A stretch of DNA of 64,000 nt from contig OX442315.1 of NCBI GenBank assembly GCA_949358305.1, positions 27,120,427 to 27,184,426 of the forward strand. Reading direction: 5' to 3'. This document shows, piece after piece, positions 1 to 12,560 of this stretch (the stretch's first letter is position 1; each line of letters opens with the position of its first letter). Both the position numbers and the translations under genes were made by a program. A model generated the notes under the pieces. It had not been told where the DNA came from. It saw only the letters and a program-made list of their open reading frames with translations, and made no database searches. The DNA is from Strigamia acuminata (Eukaryota > Arthropoda > Chilopoda > Geophilomorpha > Linotaeniidae).

Positions 1-1397
1 TTTTGAAATTAAAACAATTTTTAAACAGTTTCAAGCAAGACAACTTCAAATTAAACCAACAACATTTTTGCAATCTTCAATTCACAAGTTCATTTTTCTT
101 TTAAATATCTTCGAATCGCGCAGAATCCAAATTTACCCGCACAACCTAATCCCTCGAAACCCATACAAAATGTATAAACAAAAACAGAATCAACAAAAAC
201 GCATTTAATCTGTTTTAATTTCTCCGTAATCGCATTGACTCATAAGACTTTCCTTCCAGGTCGTAACTACGCAATATCCCCATTGAACAGTGCAAACGGG
301 AAGAGAAACAACTACGCAGTGCAAGTATGAATGAGGGATCAAAAACTAGTGCCCCGTGCAGGAATCCATCGTCCGGGCCTAGGGCCAGTGCATCAACTTA
401 GCCATTCTGATCACACAGCTGTCCTCTAGCTAGGGTGGTGGGCAGTGAGCAGCAAACATCAGCCATTGAGGTGCCACGTGCCGGCACAATGGATGGATAG
501 ATGCTGGGCCTGAATCCGCGCGAGCCACGACCAACTCGCTGATCCCTTGCAAATGCAACTTGGCCAAAGTGACCACCATATATTTCTTCAATTTCGTGCA
601 CCCCAACCCCCTCCCTCCTCACGATTGGCATAGAGCGGCTCGAATTACACTAAAACCTGCTTCAAACAAACCGCACTTTTTTCTTCTTCTTTTTTTAGTG
701 TTGTTGTTTTGCTCGCGATTCGAAAATATATCATTCCACTGTAAAACGAAGATTAAGAATCTCCAATTATGCACACCCGCTCAAGTTACGAACCGCGTAC
801 AACTGTTTTCTTTGATTACCATTTATAAACGGTACCCAAACTGTTTTAACAAGGTTTAACAGAAGCCACATTCACAAATGCACGTTAAACATGTTTTTTT
901 GTTGTTTAAATGTCGTGCGCATGCCCACTGCGACTGAAAACAGAGCAAATCGGTCACCGTTTAAGTTAGATCGAAACAAGCAGTTGTTTAAAATGCTGTT
1001 TAGCCTAAATGACATTATAAATGCGTCTAGAGTATTGTCTTATTTATATAGTTACCGACTCAAATTTTCCAATGTTGATGATTTGCAGTCCTCATCTAAC
1101 CGATAATTTTGCTTTCAAAAACTCAAAATCACGAGTTGAAGCTGCGGGTTCTCATGGATTCTAAGTCACGACCGGTTGGACCGAGCCAAATACTCCGGCG
1201 ACCTTTGACCCGGTGATAAATAGTATATGCCCGAAAAATCAAACTCTGACGCGAAACTCGCGAAATCTCGTTTAATCACGCGTAACTTATTCCTAGCAGA
1301 TCGGTGAATCAGAAATGTACTCATTCATAAATGAGATAATGGTTGTGTTCCGTGTTGTGATGATAACTCGATTCAACAAAACAAGTGTTTATTTTAC
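1..1397. other. PPP4R1 intron, with one exon-like block on the plus strand
   Basis: Mostly A/T-rich intronic sequence of the minus-strand PPP4R1-like gene. The interval 240-560 is clearly richer in G/C than its surroundings. Inside it, 260-324 (+) has a pyrimidine tract plus CAG acceptor, 21 open codons beginning RNYAISPLNSANGK, and a GTATGA donor. I do not recognise this peptide. It could be an exon of an overlapping plus-strand gene entering from the left, or chance. The remainder shows nothing I can support. Confidence 0.35.
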
Positions 1398-4300
1398 CTT
1401 TCAAATATGTTGTCACTATCGGCGTATTTTTTCAGCTTCGCCAAAGGAGTGAGCAATTCATCAGAGGACGATTCCTTGTGTTCTTCCTCCATAGCCATTT
1501 TGAGATCCGATTCGTCTGCGCAAAATATAAGAGAAACTTCTATTAAATCACAGTAAAAACTTGAAGAAACAAACGTATTTCTCTCTCATTCAGGTCATTA
1601 ACCTGCAGTCGGCCTCAATAACAACAAAACTACGGAGCATTAACTCGAACACGTAACTTCTCCCATCAAATCAAGCAATTTTTTCTCTCTAATGACGTGG
1701 TATAAACCATTTCACTGGGGCATAAAATAAAGAAAAGCCACTAGAGGTTAGGGGTAAAATGGAAAACAAGAAAAGCCGTTCGCATTTCTCCATCTCGGGG
1801 GAATAACCAAAACCTCCTTTTCTAAAATACTCAACAGCCCCAACATCAAACCATGAATTCGCCTCCCCCTTTCATTTCAAACCTTATTTTCCTAAATAAA
1901 ACAAATAAATAAATTATACTATAACTAAAAAATATTTTTTGACTGCTCTGCTTCGATCATTCCACCCAACTAATCGCATTCCCTGCTTTAATTCACAGCT
2001 GATCATCATCAGGACTTCGGAAAGGGTTACATGTTATTACTAAACTTCTGACACAAGCAAAACACACCTGTTACAACAACCTTTAAATGCAACGCATCAA
2101 ATCCCATTTTCATACAATTTCCAACAAATAAAATGAAAATCTTCAATGTTCCAACGTTTCCATCAATATGTAATGATTTTCACCATCCATTTTTATGTAT
2201 GACTAATAAAACTACACGAATCATTGCCATAAAAAAATAAATTTCTAAAAAATAAAATAAAACCCGAATTCAACACCATTTAAAAAGAAAGAAAGAAAAA
2301 TTTAAATTTCGCACAAACAACACAAACAAAATTGAATCGAAAAGGTGCTCTATGTTTTATAACTTGGCTCGCTTTTTATCTCCCCTACCACATCCTGGGG
2401 CCCCCAAGAATCTCCTACTTCACGCGATGATGTAATGGCAGTATATGATGTTCTTGGAACCAATCCAGGCTTCATGTGATAGGCCAGTGGCCCGAAACAC
2501 CTTAACTACGACATCATTTTTAACCTACTTCATCCATTTCATTTCACAATGAACTTCGCATAAACTTAATGTTGAATTTATTACTTTTCAACTTTTAAAA
2601 CAATCTATTTAAAAATAATAAGAAAAGTAAATAAAAAATCACAATTACAATCAAAAGCAAGAGCTAACTTACTGTTTTTAATTCCACATACAAAAGAATG
2701 AATAAGCTCAAGTTTAATTCCAGGAAAAAACATTTAAAAAATATACCCTCATTAATCAATACAAGGGCGAACCTATCGACTGTTTTTTCTACCACTACAT
2801 TACTACTAACTCCCATTTTCGTTCAAACCAAACGAAAAATTTCAAAAACAAACCGAGAAATCTACGTAGAAAAATTTAAACTTTTAATTCCAAAGAAGGA
2901 TAAAACAAAAACTTTAAAAAAATATATAATTTTTTCTTCCCTTTTTTTTCTAAGTAGCATTACTTCACGCAGGAAGTTGTGGGTCCCTCTCTTAATTATT
3001 TCCTAAATTACTTCCATACAAATTCCCATCTGCCAGGTTTTATAATCTCTATTCCTCCCGCCCCTCCTTCCTTTACCTCTTCCTGGAGATTTGAAGAAAT
3101 TCAATGCCACATAGCGAGAAAACTAACACCTAGACATCACAACCACTCATCCCTTTGTAACAATTTTTAAATTTATAAATAAAATCTTTAAATCAAAAAA
3201 ACAAACAAAGACAAAAACAAATCACCAATCTCCAGGTACAAACTCAAATTCCCACCACTGCTTACTACCCTATACCGCTATTATATCGAAATAAATTCCC
3301 TTTTTACGACTTGTTTACATCCTCAAACGAAAAGAGACATTAAAGACACCAACATTACTAAGCATCCAGTTGGACTTGTTTCACTTTTATCATTTTCAGA
3401 ACCTTGCGTGCAGATCAAACCAACAACTTGATCGTTTTTATGTACATTATTCCTTTCTAGTCTTATTAAAAACGTATCTACTGCTTAATGTGTGAAGAAA
3501 ATGACGTCAAGGCATGATGCAGCAGCATCAACATCATCTCATTTCGTTCTCACGGTTAGTGATGAAATTAAATGAAAACTTTGGCCAACTAAAGCAACAG
3601 GAAAAGTGCAAAATGCTAAGAATGGGATCCCTAATCCTTGTTAATAGGCGAGATGGAAATTACGAGTACAATCATTACAAGTTAAGAGCAAGAGACACAA
3701 ACACAGTGTCCCCTTAATGCACTTGTCCTTTGCTTCTCAAGTTGCTCTCCACTTTTGATATCATTATTTACTCCAATTTTATTATCGTACGTGCAAACCG
3801 CATATATAAACGATAATTATCATTTTCCCATCTATTTCGTCTCGTCACAACATCTCTACTCTTCGCTTTTGTTCCACAACCAACTACTCGACACACTGCA
3901 CCCAGTTTATTTCATTTTCTTTGTTTTCAATTTGCAAAAATTCGTCCATTTTAAGTCATTTGGCAAAAATGTAACATTTTTCAACAAAAAATCATTAATT
4001 CCAATTCAAATTTTGATCCCTAAATTCCCTAAATCCAAAATATCAATAAATTAGTCACGTAATAAACAGTTACCAATTAATTTATTATTTTTTTATTTCC
4101 CAATTTTCTAATTAACATTTTTTTTCCATCTTAAAAATCACTTATCATTAAATTTATTAGCATCGAATAATGAATGAAATTGTACGAGCAATAAACTATG
4201 CGCACTTTATCAAGTCAAATTCTCCGATTGCATCAAAGGTTCAAAGTTACTAAAACGCAAATTACTAATTACATTTTGACTTACTAGCGCAGAAATTTGG

Positions 4301-7300
4301 GCCACAAAAACCCGACGATAGTCGAAACAATTAAATAACTTTGATAAAAACCGCAAAAAAAAGCAGCCGTGAGTAAATAAAACCTAAATTCGCTATTTTT
4401 CGTTACATCTTTCCCATTTTTTTCGTCAACAAAATTAATGGTATTAAAAACCTGCACAATACCGCAAGTTATGAGTCAATAGCAAATGAATTTTTAATTT
4501 AGATTCACATTTCTCTCCGTGGTTCGTACCAAGAATTGGCAGCAAACAATCAAGAATAAAAGAAAGCATGACGCCATTTTTAGGCAGAGTTTTACGGTGA
4601 ACCAATCAGGAATGTTCTAAGTCTGTTTCAATTCCAGTTTGACAAAAAATGAACATTTCGCATTCATTACTACAACATAAGAAATTCACCAATTAAAGAA
4701 ACCAGAAATACTTTCTCCCATTTTTTAAATTCATTTAATAAAGGGGGGATATGCGAAACTCGATGAAAACTTATATACTTCGAGATTGTAATGTCAAAGA
4801 ATAAGAGATCTAATTTCCCTAATAAAATTCCGACTTTTTTTTTAAAATTCGTTTATCTCCAGATCAAATTTTGCTTAAAAATCACCTTTTTACGAAAGAA
4901 GAAAACATAGTACAAAGAAACCCAAACGAGGAAATCTAGGTCACTAAAAGCTGATTAAGGCCGAAATAAGCTTTCCTTAGAACAAAATCTGCTTCAAAGC
5001 TTCTAACAAAACATTATTCCAATAACAATAATAACTAAGTTTCACGTACATTCGCACACACGCATCGTTATTACAATTTTTTTCTACTGATATTAAACAA
5101 TTTAATTGTATTTTACGCTTATGACAACTAAATTACGCTAATAACCGAGCAAAGACTCGAAATAATGACCAAAAAAGCTCACATTCTACTTTTGTTCCCA
5201 GACACGTCTAACTCCGCGCAATTTTAGTGACAAATTCGGGAACTCCTTGTCCTCGAAAATTTTTTTACACCATCTATTTTCAGTTTATCACTGACATTTC
5301 CCTCTCCATATTTTTTTCTTCCTCTCTGGAATTATGTTTCCTAAGAATACAGTCAAGGAAACTGATGCTCAACAGTTTCAAAGTGGGTTCCACTAATGCG
5401 AGATGCGAAGTGATGAAAATAAAGTTTATTTTACATTTAAAAAAAATATATATTTATATATATAATTTAGTAATAGGAACCAAAAATTCAACTTATGTTA
5501 AACATTCCAAGTATTTCCCCAAATGAAAAACAAAAAAAAAGAAGCAAAAATAAAGTCAACGATTCATTCGGTATGAAAAAGCGAAACAACTCAAAATAAT
5601 GAATAATTTCAACTATTTCTCCCTCCTTAAAAAATAAATAAACTTAAATCTCACCCATCCCGACAAGAGTTACTTTTAATTATTTTTTTTTTTTTTTTTT
5701 AGAGAAAAAAGGAGGATAAAGGGAAGCCATTAACTTACTTTATATTCCAAATGCAGAGAAACATTTTAAATTATTTTATCGCAATTTGCGTGTTGTAGTG
5801 CATGTATACATCACGTGATCTCATTTCCATTCAAGAAAAATAGAACAACTTTTAATTCATAAACATATTTTGCATCAAACTCACACCCAGACCCCAGAAC
5901 AAACAAAAAAACACAGAAAAGAGAAGACCCGCGCCTATTTCAGACGTTTAAGCTCAGATTTAGGGTTAAAAAAAAAGTCACAACTGAAACTTGACTCTAC
6001 GAAATCTCTACTGGGTCTTTTCCAATTAATCTGATTAAAAATCCGTTTAAACTGGTTACGCATAACCAAACAACAATTACGTTCGTCGTAGTATTTACAA
6101 AACTGCAGTAATCTGATAACTGATACAACATTACGAGAAAAAAGAAGAAAACAAGCAAAAAAAACTAATCACTAAATAAATAATTTTTTCCGTCATTAGC
6201 TAACCTGAGTTAATTAAAACTTTTCCACCCCCCCACATGCATTATTGATTTATCATCGTGTAATTTTTTTTCCCTCGCTCCAACTTAGTTAAGAGTTTAA
6301 AAAATGAACAAGTAGCCTCTTGAACCTCCATGTGAACATGCAACCCATGTGACGAGGATTTCTTGCAAAACTCACTAGAGGGCAGCAGCTTTACAAAAAC
6401 AGCAACCGAGCTAAAAGAAAGAAAAAAATATGGCCTCTCAGCCGAGGTACAGTTTCTTTGGTGTTGGTCATATCAGTTTTCTACGTTTCATTCACACCAC
6501 ATCCCCCTCACTGGAAACTTTGGATGATCAATGCGTGGGCGCAAATGTGATTTTTTCACCAACTTTTAACTTGTTAAAAAATAACCAATTCAGATTTGCA
6601 ACTGCAACATGATTAATTCTTTCCTTTTTAATTATTATTCTTTATTTATACAATTTAATCTTTTTGTCAAGTTAAAATGTAGAAAAATTTGATATTTACG
6701 ATGGTTTTAGTGAATAAATGAGATTTGCACACACACACCAGCATCGTATGGCTACCAACTGGTATCGACTCGAGTACATAGCGAACATTTCGTAAAAACG
6801 CATGAAGCAATATACACAAGTACGCGTGGGCACAGAACCCAAACCGCAGCCAACAACTCCAAAGTTCATCGAAAAGAAAAACTCTTGTTCTATGACAATG
6901 TTGCCGCGCCGCACCCTGCTTCGTTTCAAAGTTTATATGAATGAGCCAGCACTGTGCTGACGGGAGTGCGAAAGAAATAATCACACACACCAAAAAAAAA
7001 AAAATTTAAATTTTTAAAAAAAAATTAAAAAAAAAAAAATTAAAAAAAAAAAATTAAAACCTAAAACGAGGCCATACCATAATGAAAATGCAGTCAGTCT
7101 CACATGACAGCATAGTTGTTCTACACACTAGATCGAAAACCATTCAATTTTCCGTGTAAACTCAGTAAAACATTACACGTCGACACACCACCACCGACAA
7201 ATACCACCAACACATTAGCCACCCCCGACCATGACACGCCACGCCAAACCACGCTACAGCCCCGTCGACGCCCGTGACAATGGCTCAAGCCTCGTTGGCC

Positions 7301-7675
7301 AAGTACGGGGTCCGTTACGGCACACACGAGGTGTGCAAAATGCTAATATTTGCCTCGATTGTCGATTCGAGTTCGACCGAGCGACTACGCTAGTCTAATA
7401 ACGTTGTCTGCGCTACAGGCAGTGTGTGAGAGCATCGTAGTAGGCATCGCACTAATGGCCCTGACTGTAGCGTGAGGCTGGCATGTTTGTGCGCTTGTCC
7501 GTGTTTTTATTGAGCTCGCACGTCAAAATCACTTCCTTCCTACCTTCCTCTCGTTTCTCGTCAGTATCTTGAAGGGGGGAATAGATGTCTGTGAAAGAAT
7601 ATCAGCCTATGAATGGGGGGAGCAAGTTTGAATTGTCCCAAGCTACAAACGCACTAAATGATACTCACCCGCCAT
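1398..7675 (-). CDS. PPP4R1: PPP4R1-like regulatory subunit of protein phosphatase 4 (5' part, continues off the left edge)
   Basis: Two coding exons are visible. Exon 1 is 7669-7675 (ATG GCG G, followed by the strong donor GTGAGT). Exon 2 is 1398-1515, bounded by an AG acceptor and a GTAAAAT donor. They join in frame (MA-D-ESDLKM...), and exon 2 then reads an acidic stretch followed by ELLTPLAKLKKYADSDNIFE. This corresponds to the human PPP4R1 N-terminus (MLTPLGRLDKYAASENIFNRQ, recalled), the start of its HEAT-repeat scaffold. The family binds the PP4 catalytic subunit and directs it to substrates. Exon 3 should begin with a QMVARSLLDTL-like segment; I did not find it at 1-1397, so it lies beyond the window. 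The 6.15-kb first intron is unusually long for this gene-dense region. Alternative: translation could start at ATGs inside exon 2, but the in-frame join to exon 1 favours 7675. Confidence 0.78.
3502..3509. promoter_or_regulatory. CRE/ATF palindrome TGACGTCA
   Basis: A perfect 8-bp cAMP-response-element palindrome inside the PPP4R1 first intron. It is one of four in the window; the others are at 19940, 24282 and 34350. Occupancy is inference. Confidence 0.3.
6371..6388 (+). promoter_or_regulatory. CTCF-like motif
   Basis: The sequence CTCACTAGAGGGCAGCAG fits the long animal CTCF consensus (CCASYAGRKGGCRS) at nearly every core position. It lies in the first intron of the PPP4R1-like gene in otherwise A/T-rich DNA. 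Binding is inference. Confidence 0.35.
7280..7393 (+). other. Small open reading frame in a G/C-rich block (37 codons, unrecognised)
   Basis: ATG at 7280 after GTGACA, with stop TAG at 7391-7393; the peptide begins MAQASLAKYGVRYGTHE. A GTGTGC sequence directly after the GAG codon could act as a splice donor, so this might instead be a first coding exon. An in-frame stop lies upstream of the ATG. The surrounding 7080-7480 block has much more balanced base composition than the rest of the intron. I do not recognise the peptide; it may be regulatory DNA that is open by chance. Confidence 0.25.
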
Positions 7676-7830
7676 GTTGAAACAAACACGAGGCCAACAA
7701 GGTAGTCTGTGATTGGTCAGATCATTAGTTAAGTCCTTTCCTATTGGCTGGCTATAATTTAACATTATCTTATTACCAAAATACTCCCGATAGGCCAGGG
7801 AGACACCAACTACGATTCAATCGAAGAGGA
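7676..7830 (-). promoter_or_regulatory. Probable promoter of the PPP4R1-like gene (two CCAAT boxes)
   Basis: On the minus strand, directly upstream of the 7675 start codon, two CCAAT boxes occur. They are read as ATTGG on the plus strand at 7712-7716 and 7743-7747, about 40 and 70 bp from the ATG. No TATA box stands out. The start codon context is AACATGG, and a strong splice donor follows 7 nt into the coding sequence, so transcription should start within this interval. Confidence 0.5.
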
Positions 7831-10800
7831 AGGAAGAAAGATTGAAATTAAACAATTTTTAAAATCCCATCACTATCAAGTGCGAAGCAAAAACCTGCCG
7901 CGCCCGACCCTACAACTCGCTCACATTGTCAACGTATTCGCGCCAACACGTCTTTGCGCTTAGGAATTTTTCCCTCGACTCAAACTCATTCAATGCCAAT
8001 CACTAACCCAATTTGGTCCAAGAAAAAATATTTCTCTTTCTAATTAACTAACCCTGAATGGTTCAAGACGTAGAGTAGCATTGGGGCCTGCGCATAATCA
8101 CCTCCATTTTTTTTCCTTCAATTTTTCTATTTTTTTTAGCCCTATGCTCAAAATTCAAAACTAACTATGAAAAATTCTTATCCGAATTCTAAAGTTGATA
8201 AAAGTTGAAATTATCATGTGTCTTTTGAGGTTCCACGAGTTGAAAGTGATTAAAAAGTCATTCTGGCTAAAAACAGTTACTTGTTTTATGTTTATTAATC
8301 TACTTACGTAAAGTTTCACATCCTAACATTAAATTTTTATTAAACTATTTAGAAGCCACTTAAGACGATATTTTAGTAACAATAGAATTTAATTTATTAT
8401 TCAATTATAAAACTTTAAACAAGCTGAATCTTTTATTTAAGTCACATACAAACTAAGTTAATCTATCTTAGGTTCAGCCAGCGAAAATCTAATTCTAATA
8501 GCTGTTTTATGTGCTTTTTAAATTTATTGTAACATTAAAAATATATAAAATTACTAATTACAATTATTAACCATCGATAGATGGTATAAACTAGAAATTT
8601 TCCCACCTAAATCCGTATAAATACTAGAAAATCACACATTTATTCATTAAATTTTTACTATTTCCTTTAAAAAGATCTCATTTTTATTTCTAATTATTTC
8701 CTTGTAATTATTACACACACAATCACGTTTCCACGATAGATAATTATAAATTTGTTTTTAACTCATTTTGTTACAACCGAATTGAAAACTTCAACAAAAC
8801 AACTAAATAATTATTTTTGTTCGCAATTAATAACCACACCCAGTTGCAGATTAATATTATTCAAATACAGTTTAAACTTTAATCTAAATTTCAGCTCAAA
8901 CTAGAATCCACAAAAATTCCTTTCTCAAACTTCACCAGATTCCCACGTTAAAAATTGAAGAAACCGTAAAAATTTCTTCTTCAATTTCAGTTAACTTAAT
9001 ACCCAAATCTCAAGTTAATACGAACCATTACTTTCAATTAATAACCCTCAGATTACCCCAGAACCAGTTAAAATACTTAAAACACTTAAAACTTAAAACA
9101 TTACAAAACGACAAATTTCAAACCTCCATTCCCCAAACACGTGTTCAACCGATTTTCTAAATTATAACCTGAATAAATAAAAAATATAACCATAAAAAAA
9201 ATCCCAAAAAACCCAATCACAACATCCAAATCCAACCACCAAACATTTCTCTCCAACTAATCAACCAAAACCAGTCCAAATCCAACCCAAAACAAACAAT
9301 CTAATCTAAACTAGGCCTAAATTTCTCTCCCTTTTTTTTCTCTCCCAAACCCAAAGGCCCAGTTTTACCCCAAACCTCGCGCCCGCTTGCAACCAACACA
9401 ACAGATCCCACAGCCAACGCACCGGATATGAAAAGCTTATACTTAATAAATCCTACCTGTAATCAAACAGCCTGCTTCTTCATACAAATACCAAGCTCAA
9501 CATGATAGTAAAAACCTCCTGAGAAATATCCTTGTTGAGCAACTCACTAGCACAAGCTTTTTTCCCGCCTTCAATTCAAAACGTCCAGAGGGGAAAGAGA
9601 ACTGGAGAAGGTGGAGAAGGAGAAGGGTGAGGGTGATAGGGGGAGCTAACCCAACACCCTACATTACCTTCCCCACCCTTCCAAGCAAAATGACCTCGTC
9701 TATCCCCTATCCCCCAACTACTTTTCCACCAAACCCCTACCACCAAGAATGGTGGCATCCAGAGAGGAATCTTTTACCCCACTATTATCCCCCTTACCCC
9801 CACAACTCTGTGTACTAATTCCCATATAAAACTTTCAGGGGGAGAATAAAAAAAGGCAAAACTTTTTCCTTTGTTTGTAAGAAGCAAAAACTTTGACTTG
9901 TTCGCACCCAAAATATTATTTCCAATGTAAATATTGTTGAATATTAAAGAAATGGAGGAATATTTGGTCAAATTTTTATCCTTAGTTTTACCCTATGGTT
10001 TAAACTAGACCTTTGTGTTATCCCCCTCCCATAGAGCTCTTTCTCTCCCTGAACTTGGATCTTTCTCCAAGTACCCCTCCCCCTCACCTCTTCTGCCTCA
10101 CCCCCCTGGAATGGCAAGATCTTGGGGTTGTTGTGTATAGTATATGTATGCATAGTATGGCTGTGGAAGCGGAGTTTGTGTTGATGAAATTGGGATTTTC
10201 TCACAAGTGTTCAACTTGGTGTCGGAATAAGCCATTATGAATTTTTTGCCCCACTCTCATCTCTTTTGTCTCGCGTTTTCTCGAGATGCCATCAAAAGGT
10301 GAGAGAGACAAAAATCGTATTTCTCATTAGTTGTATTGTTGTTGAGGAATATCTGCAATCTAGTTGCAGGTGCACATAACACATAATTAAGCGTTTCACT
10401 TTCCACTCTATTCTTCTAGTGAAAACATTCGAATCGATCTGTTGACAGCAGGCAAAACCAGGTAAAAAGTGATTCAACTTACCATAACAAAATCATTTCC
10501 TACAATCTAATTTCACCTTTAGTTTCTCAAATATTTCAATCTTTTTTATATATACAATTATATATATATATATATATATAACTCAAACCGTTTCCCCTCC
10601 TCCATTAATTTAAACATTATAAAGTGCACTAAATACCAAACAAATCCAAAATAGATCCTTTCTAAAACTGAATTTATTTACATTGGATCTAATCAAAAAC
10701 ACAAACAATTACAAAATTAACTTTTAAACATTCTTCAAAAGTAAAAATCCAATTCCATTAGCTACAATCATCCATTAAACATCATAAAAAATGAGAGAGA

Positions 10801-12289
10801 AAGAGAGAGAAATAATCACTATTTTGGCGATTTATTATTTATAGATTTCAAAATTAGATGAAAATTCCATGTTAATGTGGAAGATGTGCCCCTTAGATAG
10901 TTCATGATGTGTAAAATGCTTGAATTGAATCAGAAAATGTTGAAACTTGTAGTTTAAAGAAAGTCTTGATGTATGGAATGTCAGATTCTCCAATAATATT
11001 AAGAGCAAAGATAATTCTCTCCTCCATTACTCAACTCAAGGAAATTATACACATATATATATATATTTTTTTTTTTGTAAAAATATTAGGTCTTAACTAT
11101 ATTAATTCTCAGTGCAGATATAAACCCAAGTAATTATTTAACACTAGGGTCCGTTTACCAATTACTAGTGATCCAAGTTAATGTTTACCTCATAAGACTT
11201 TCTTAAATCAGGGATTTGCTTAAACCCTGTTTCAATATCCATCTGCATATTGACATCAACATCAACTCTCCCAGATTTCATATGCACTTGTAACTAAACT
11301 ACACACCTTAAGTTACATGAAAATTTAATCAACACTCCTTAAGCAAACTCAAAACAAATTCAACTACAGCTAATCCCTCATAACATCAAGACTGGTATAA
11401 ACAAATTATAAAGAAGCAGAAAAATTCAAATTTCCTAGACAAAAACACAAAAAAACATTCTTATTTATTCGCCAAATGGCCTAAATTCACCATTTCACGT
11501 AACAAATGTCATCTTTCGACAAAAACTGCAACCTTATGACGCAACAATGTTTTATTCACGAAAAAAATACAGAAGAAAGATCAAAATGATACCTTTTTGT
11601 GTGTGATGAGCATAAGTAATAAGTGGATATCTTTTATCTCGCATCAAAAATGTCAACCTCACACAAACACCAAAAACGGCAGATAAACAATTCGAGAAAA
11701 TGTTTTTATTTTTCATTTCCTTGTACCTCAATCTTCAAACCCAGCAGATAAAATGATGAATTTATTTACATCGTCCTCAGCAAATTTTAACTGCGTATAT
11801 ATTGAGGGGTGCGGATCGGCTTCACCTCATTACTTCCCAATTCTTTCCTTGGCCCTTTTTCTTCTTCTAATTTCGTATCACGCATCCGTTTACAGATCTA
11901 CTATTTTACCCCCTCACCTCATCATCATCACCATCATCATTATCCCAATATTTTTTCTCTACATTCTTAAAACTATATTTAAGAAACGTTAGAAAATAAA
12001 CTCCATTCGTCATTGAACTTTGATATTTGCATCCCCAAAACTCACACACGCCTCATTTTCTCAATTTCCCTGCAAAATTAAACGAATTAAGCGTTTTATA
12101 CGAGCAAAAAACAACCCATTCAGCTCGTTTTTCACTTTTAAAAACTTAAAAAAACATAATTTCCTGTGGGAAATACAGACCATTCAAGCATGTTTTCCAC
12201 TTCCAACTAACCAAACGCTTAAAAAACACCAAATAATCGAAGAAAACGACCATAAAAGCTAATCTTTCTTCCTCAAGTCGACCATTAAT
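7831..12289. other. A/T-rich intergenic DNA with no supported gene
   Basis: No coding exon could be supported. There is a purine-rich then pyrimidine-rich stretch at about 9590-9800, another pyrimidine-rich stretch at about 10020-10110, and a TA dinucleotide run at about 10557-10580. ORFs here are short, low in complexity and not protein-like. Confidence 0.5.
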
Positions 12290-12560
12290 CCAGTTAAAAA
12301 CACTCTTACGATGCATTTTTCTGGAAGCCGGGTTGCACGAAACACAGCCGGCGGCCGAGCATCGATACCGCACGGGGTCCGGGCGCAATCGGCCGCAGAT
12401 TCAGCAGTCAGCTTGGGAAGGGGGTGTCGGGGCACGCGTGGCCGGCTCGTGCTATACACTCGGCCCACTGGCCTGTCCAGCTATGGGTGAGGGTCAAAGG
12501 TGAGAAGGGGCATAAAAGTGCCCTGGCCACTCACTCGTTCTCTTATTTGCATACTGGCAA
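12290..12560. other. G/C-rich island, possible promoter or first exon
   Basis: An abrupt G/C- and CpG-rich island in A/T-rich surroundings. Reading frames are open on both strands. On the plus strand a 59-codon frame (ATG 12311, stop 12488-12490) overlaps a good splice donor GTGAGG at 12487. A minus-strand frame is open over about the same span. Because several frames are open together, composition alone may explain this. No family is recognised. Confidence 0.3.

Larger units (their letters stand above)
1516..7668 (-). other. First intron of the PPP4R1-like gene
   Basis: A 6.15-kb intron between coding exons 1 and 2. It is A/T-rich with homopolymer runs, for example a poly-T block near 5681-5700 and an A-rich block near 6990-7060. 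Notable inclusions are a perfect CRE palindrome (TGACGTCA, 3502-3509), a CTCF-like motif (6371-6388) and a G/C-rich block at 7080-7480 that contains a 37-codon ORF. No further coding exon of PPP4R1 was found. Confidence 0.5.

Noticed and set aside
560-859. 99-codon plus-strand frame
   Set aside because: Low-complexity Phe/Leu/Lys-rich translation of A/T-rich intron, with no domain and no splice context.
2698-3170. Two plus-strand frames of 102 and 63 codons
   Set aside because: A/T-driven composition in the PPP4R1 intron and no recognisable protein features.
6960-7065. Long A-rich stretch considered as a retroposed poly(A) tail
   Set aside because: It is interrupted by regular TTAAA blocks, and no upstream retroelement or target-site duplication was seen.
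10551-10582. TA dinucleotide run considered as a structured element or promoter
   Set aside because: Simple microsatellite in A/T-rich DNA with nothing else promoter-like around it.
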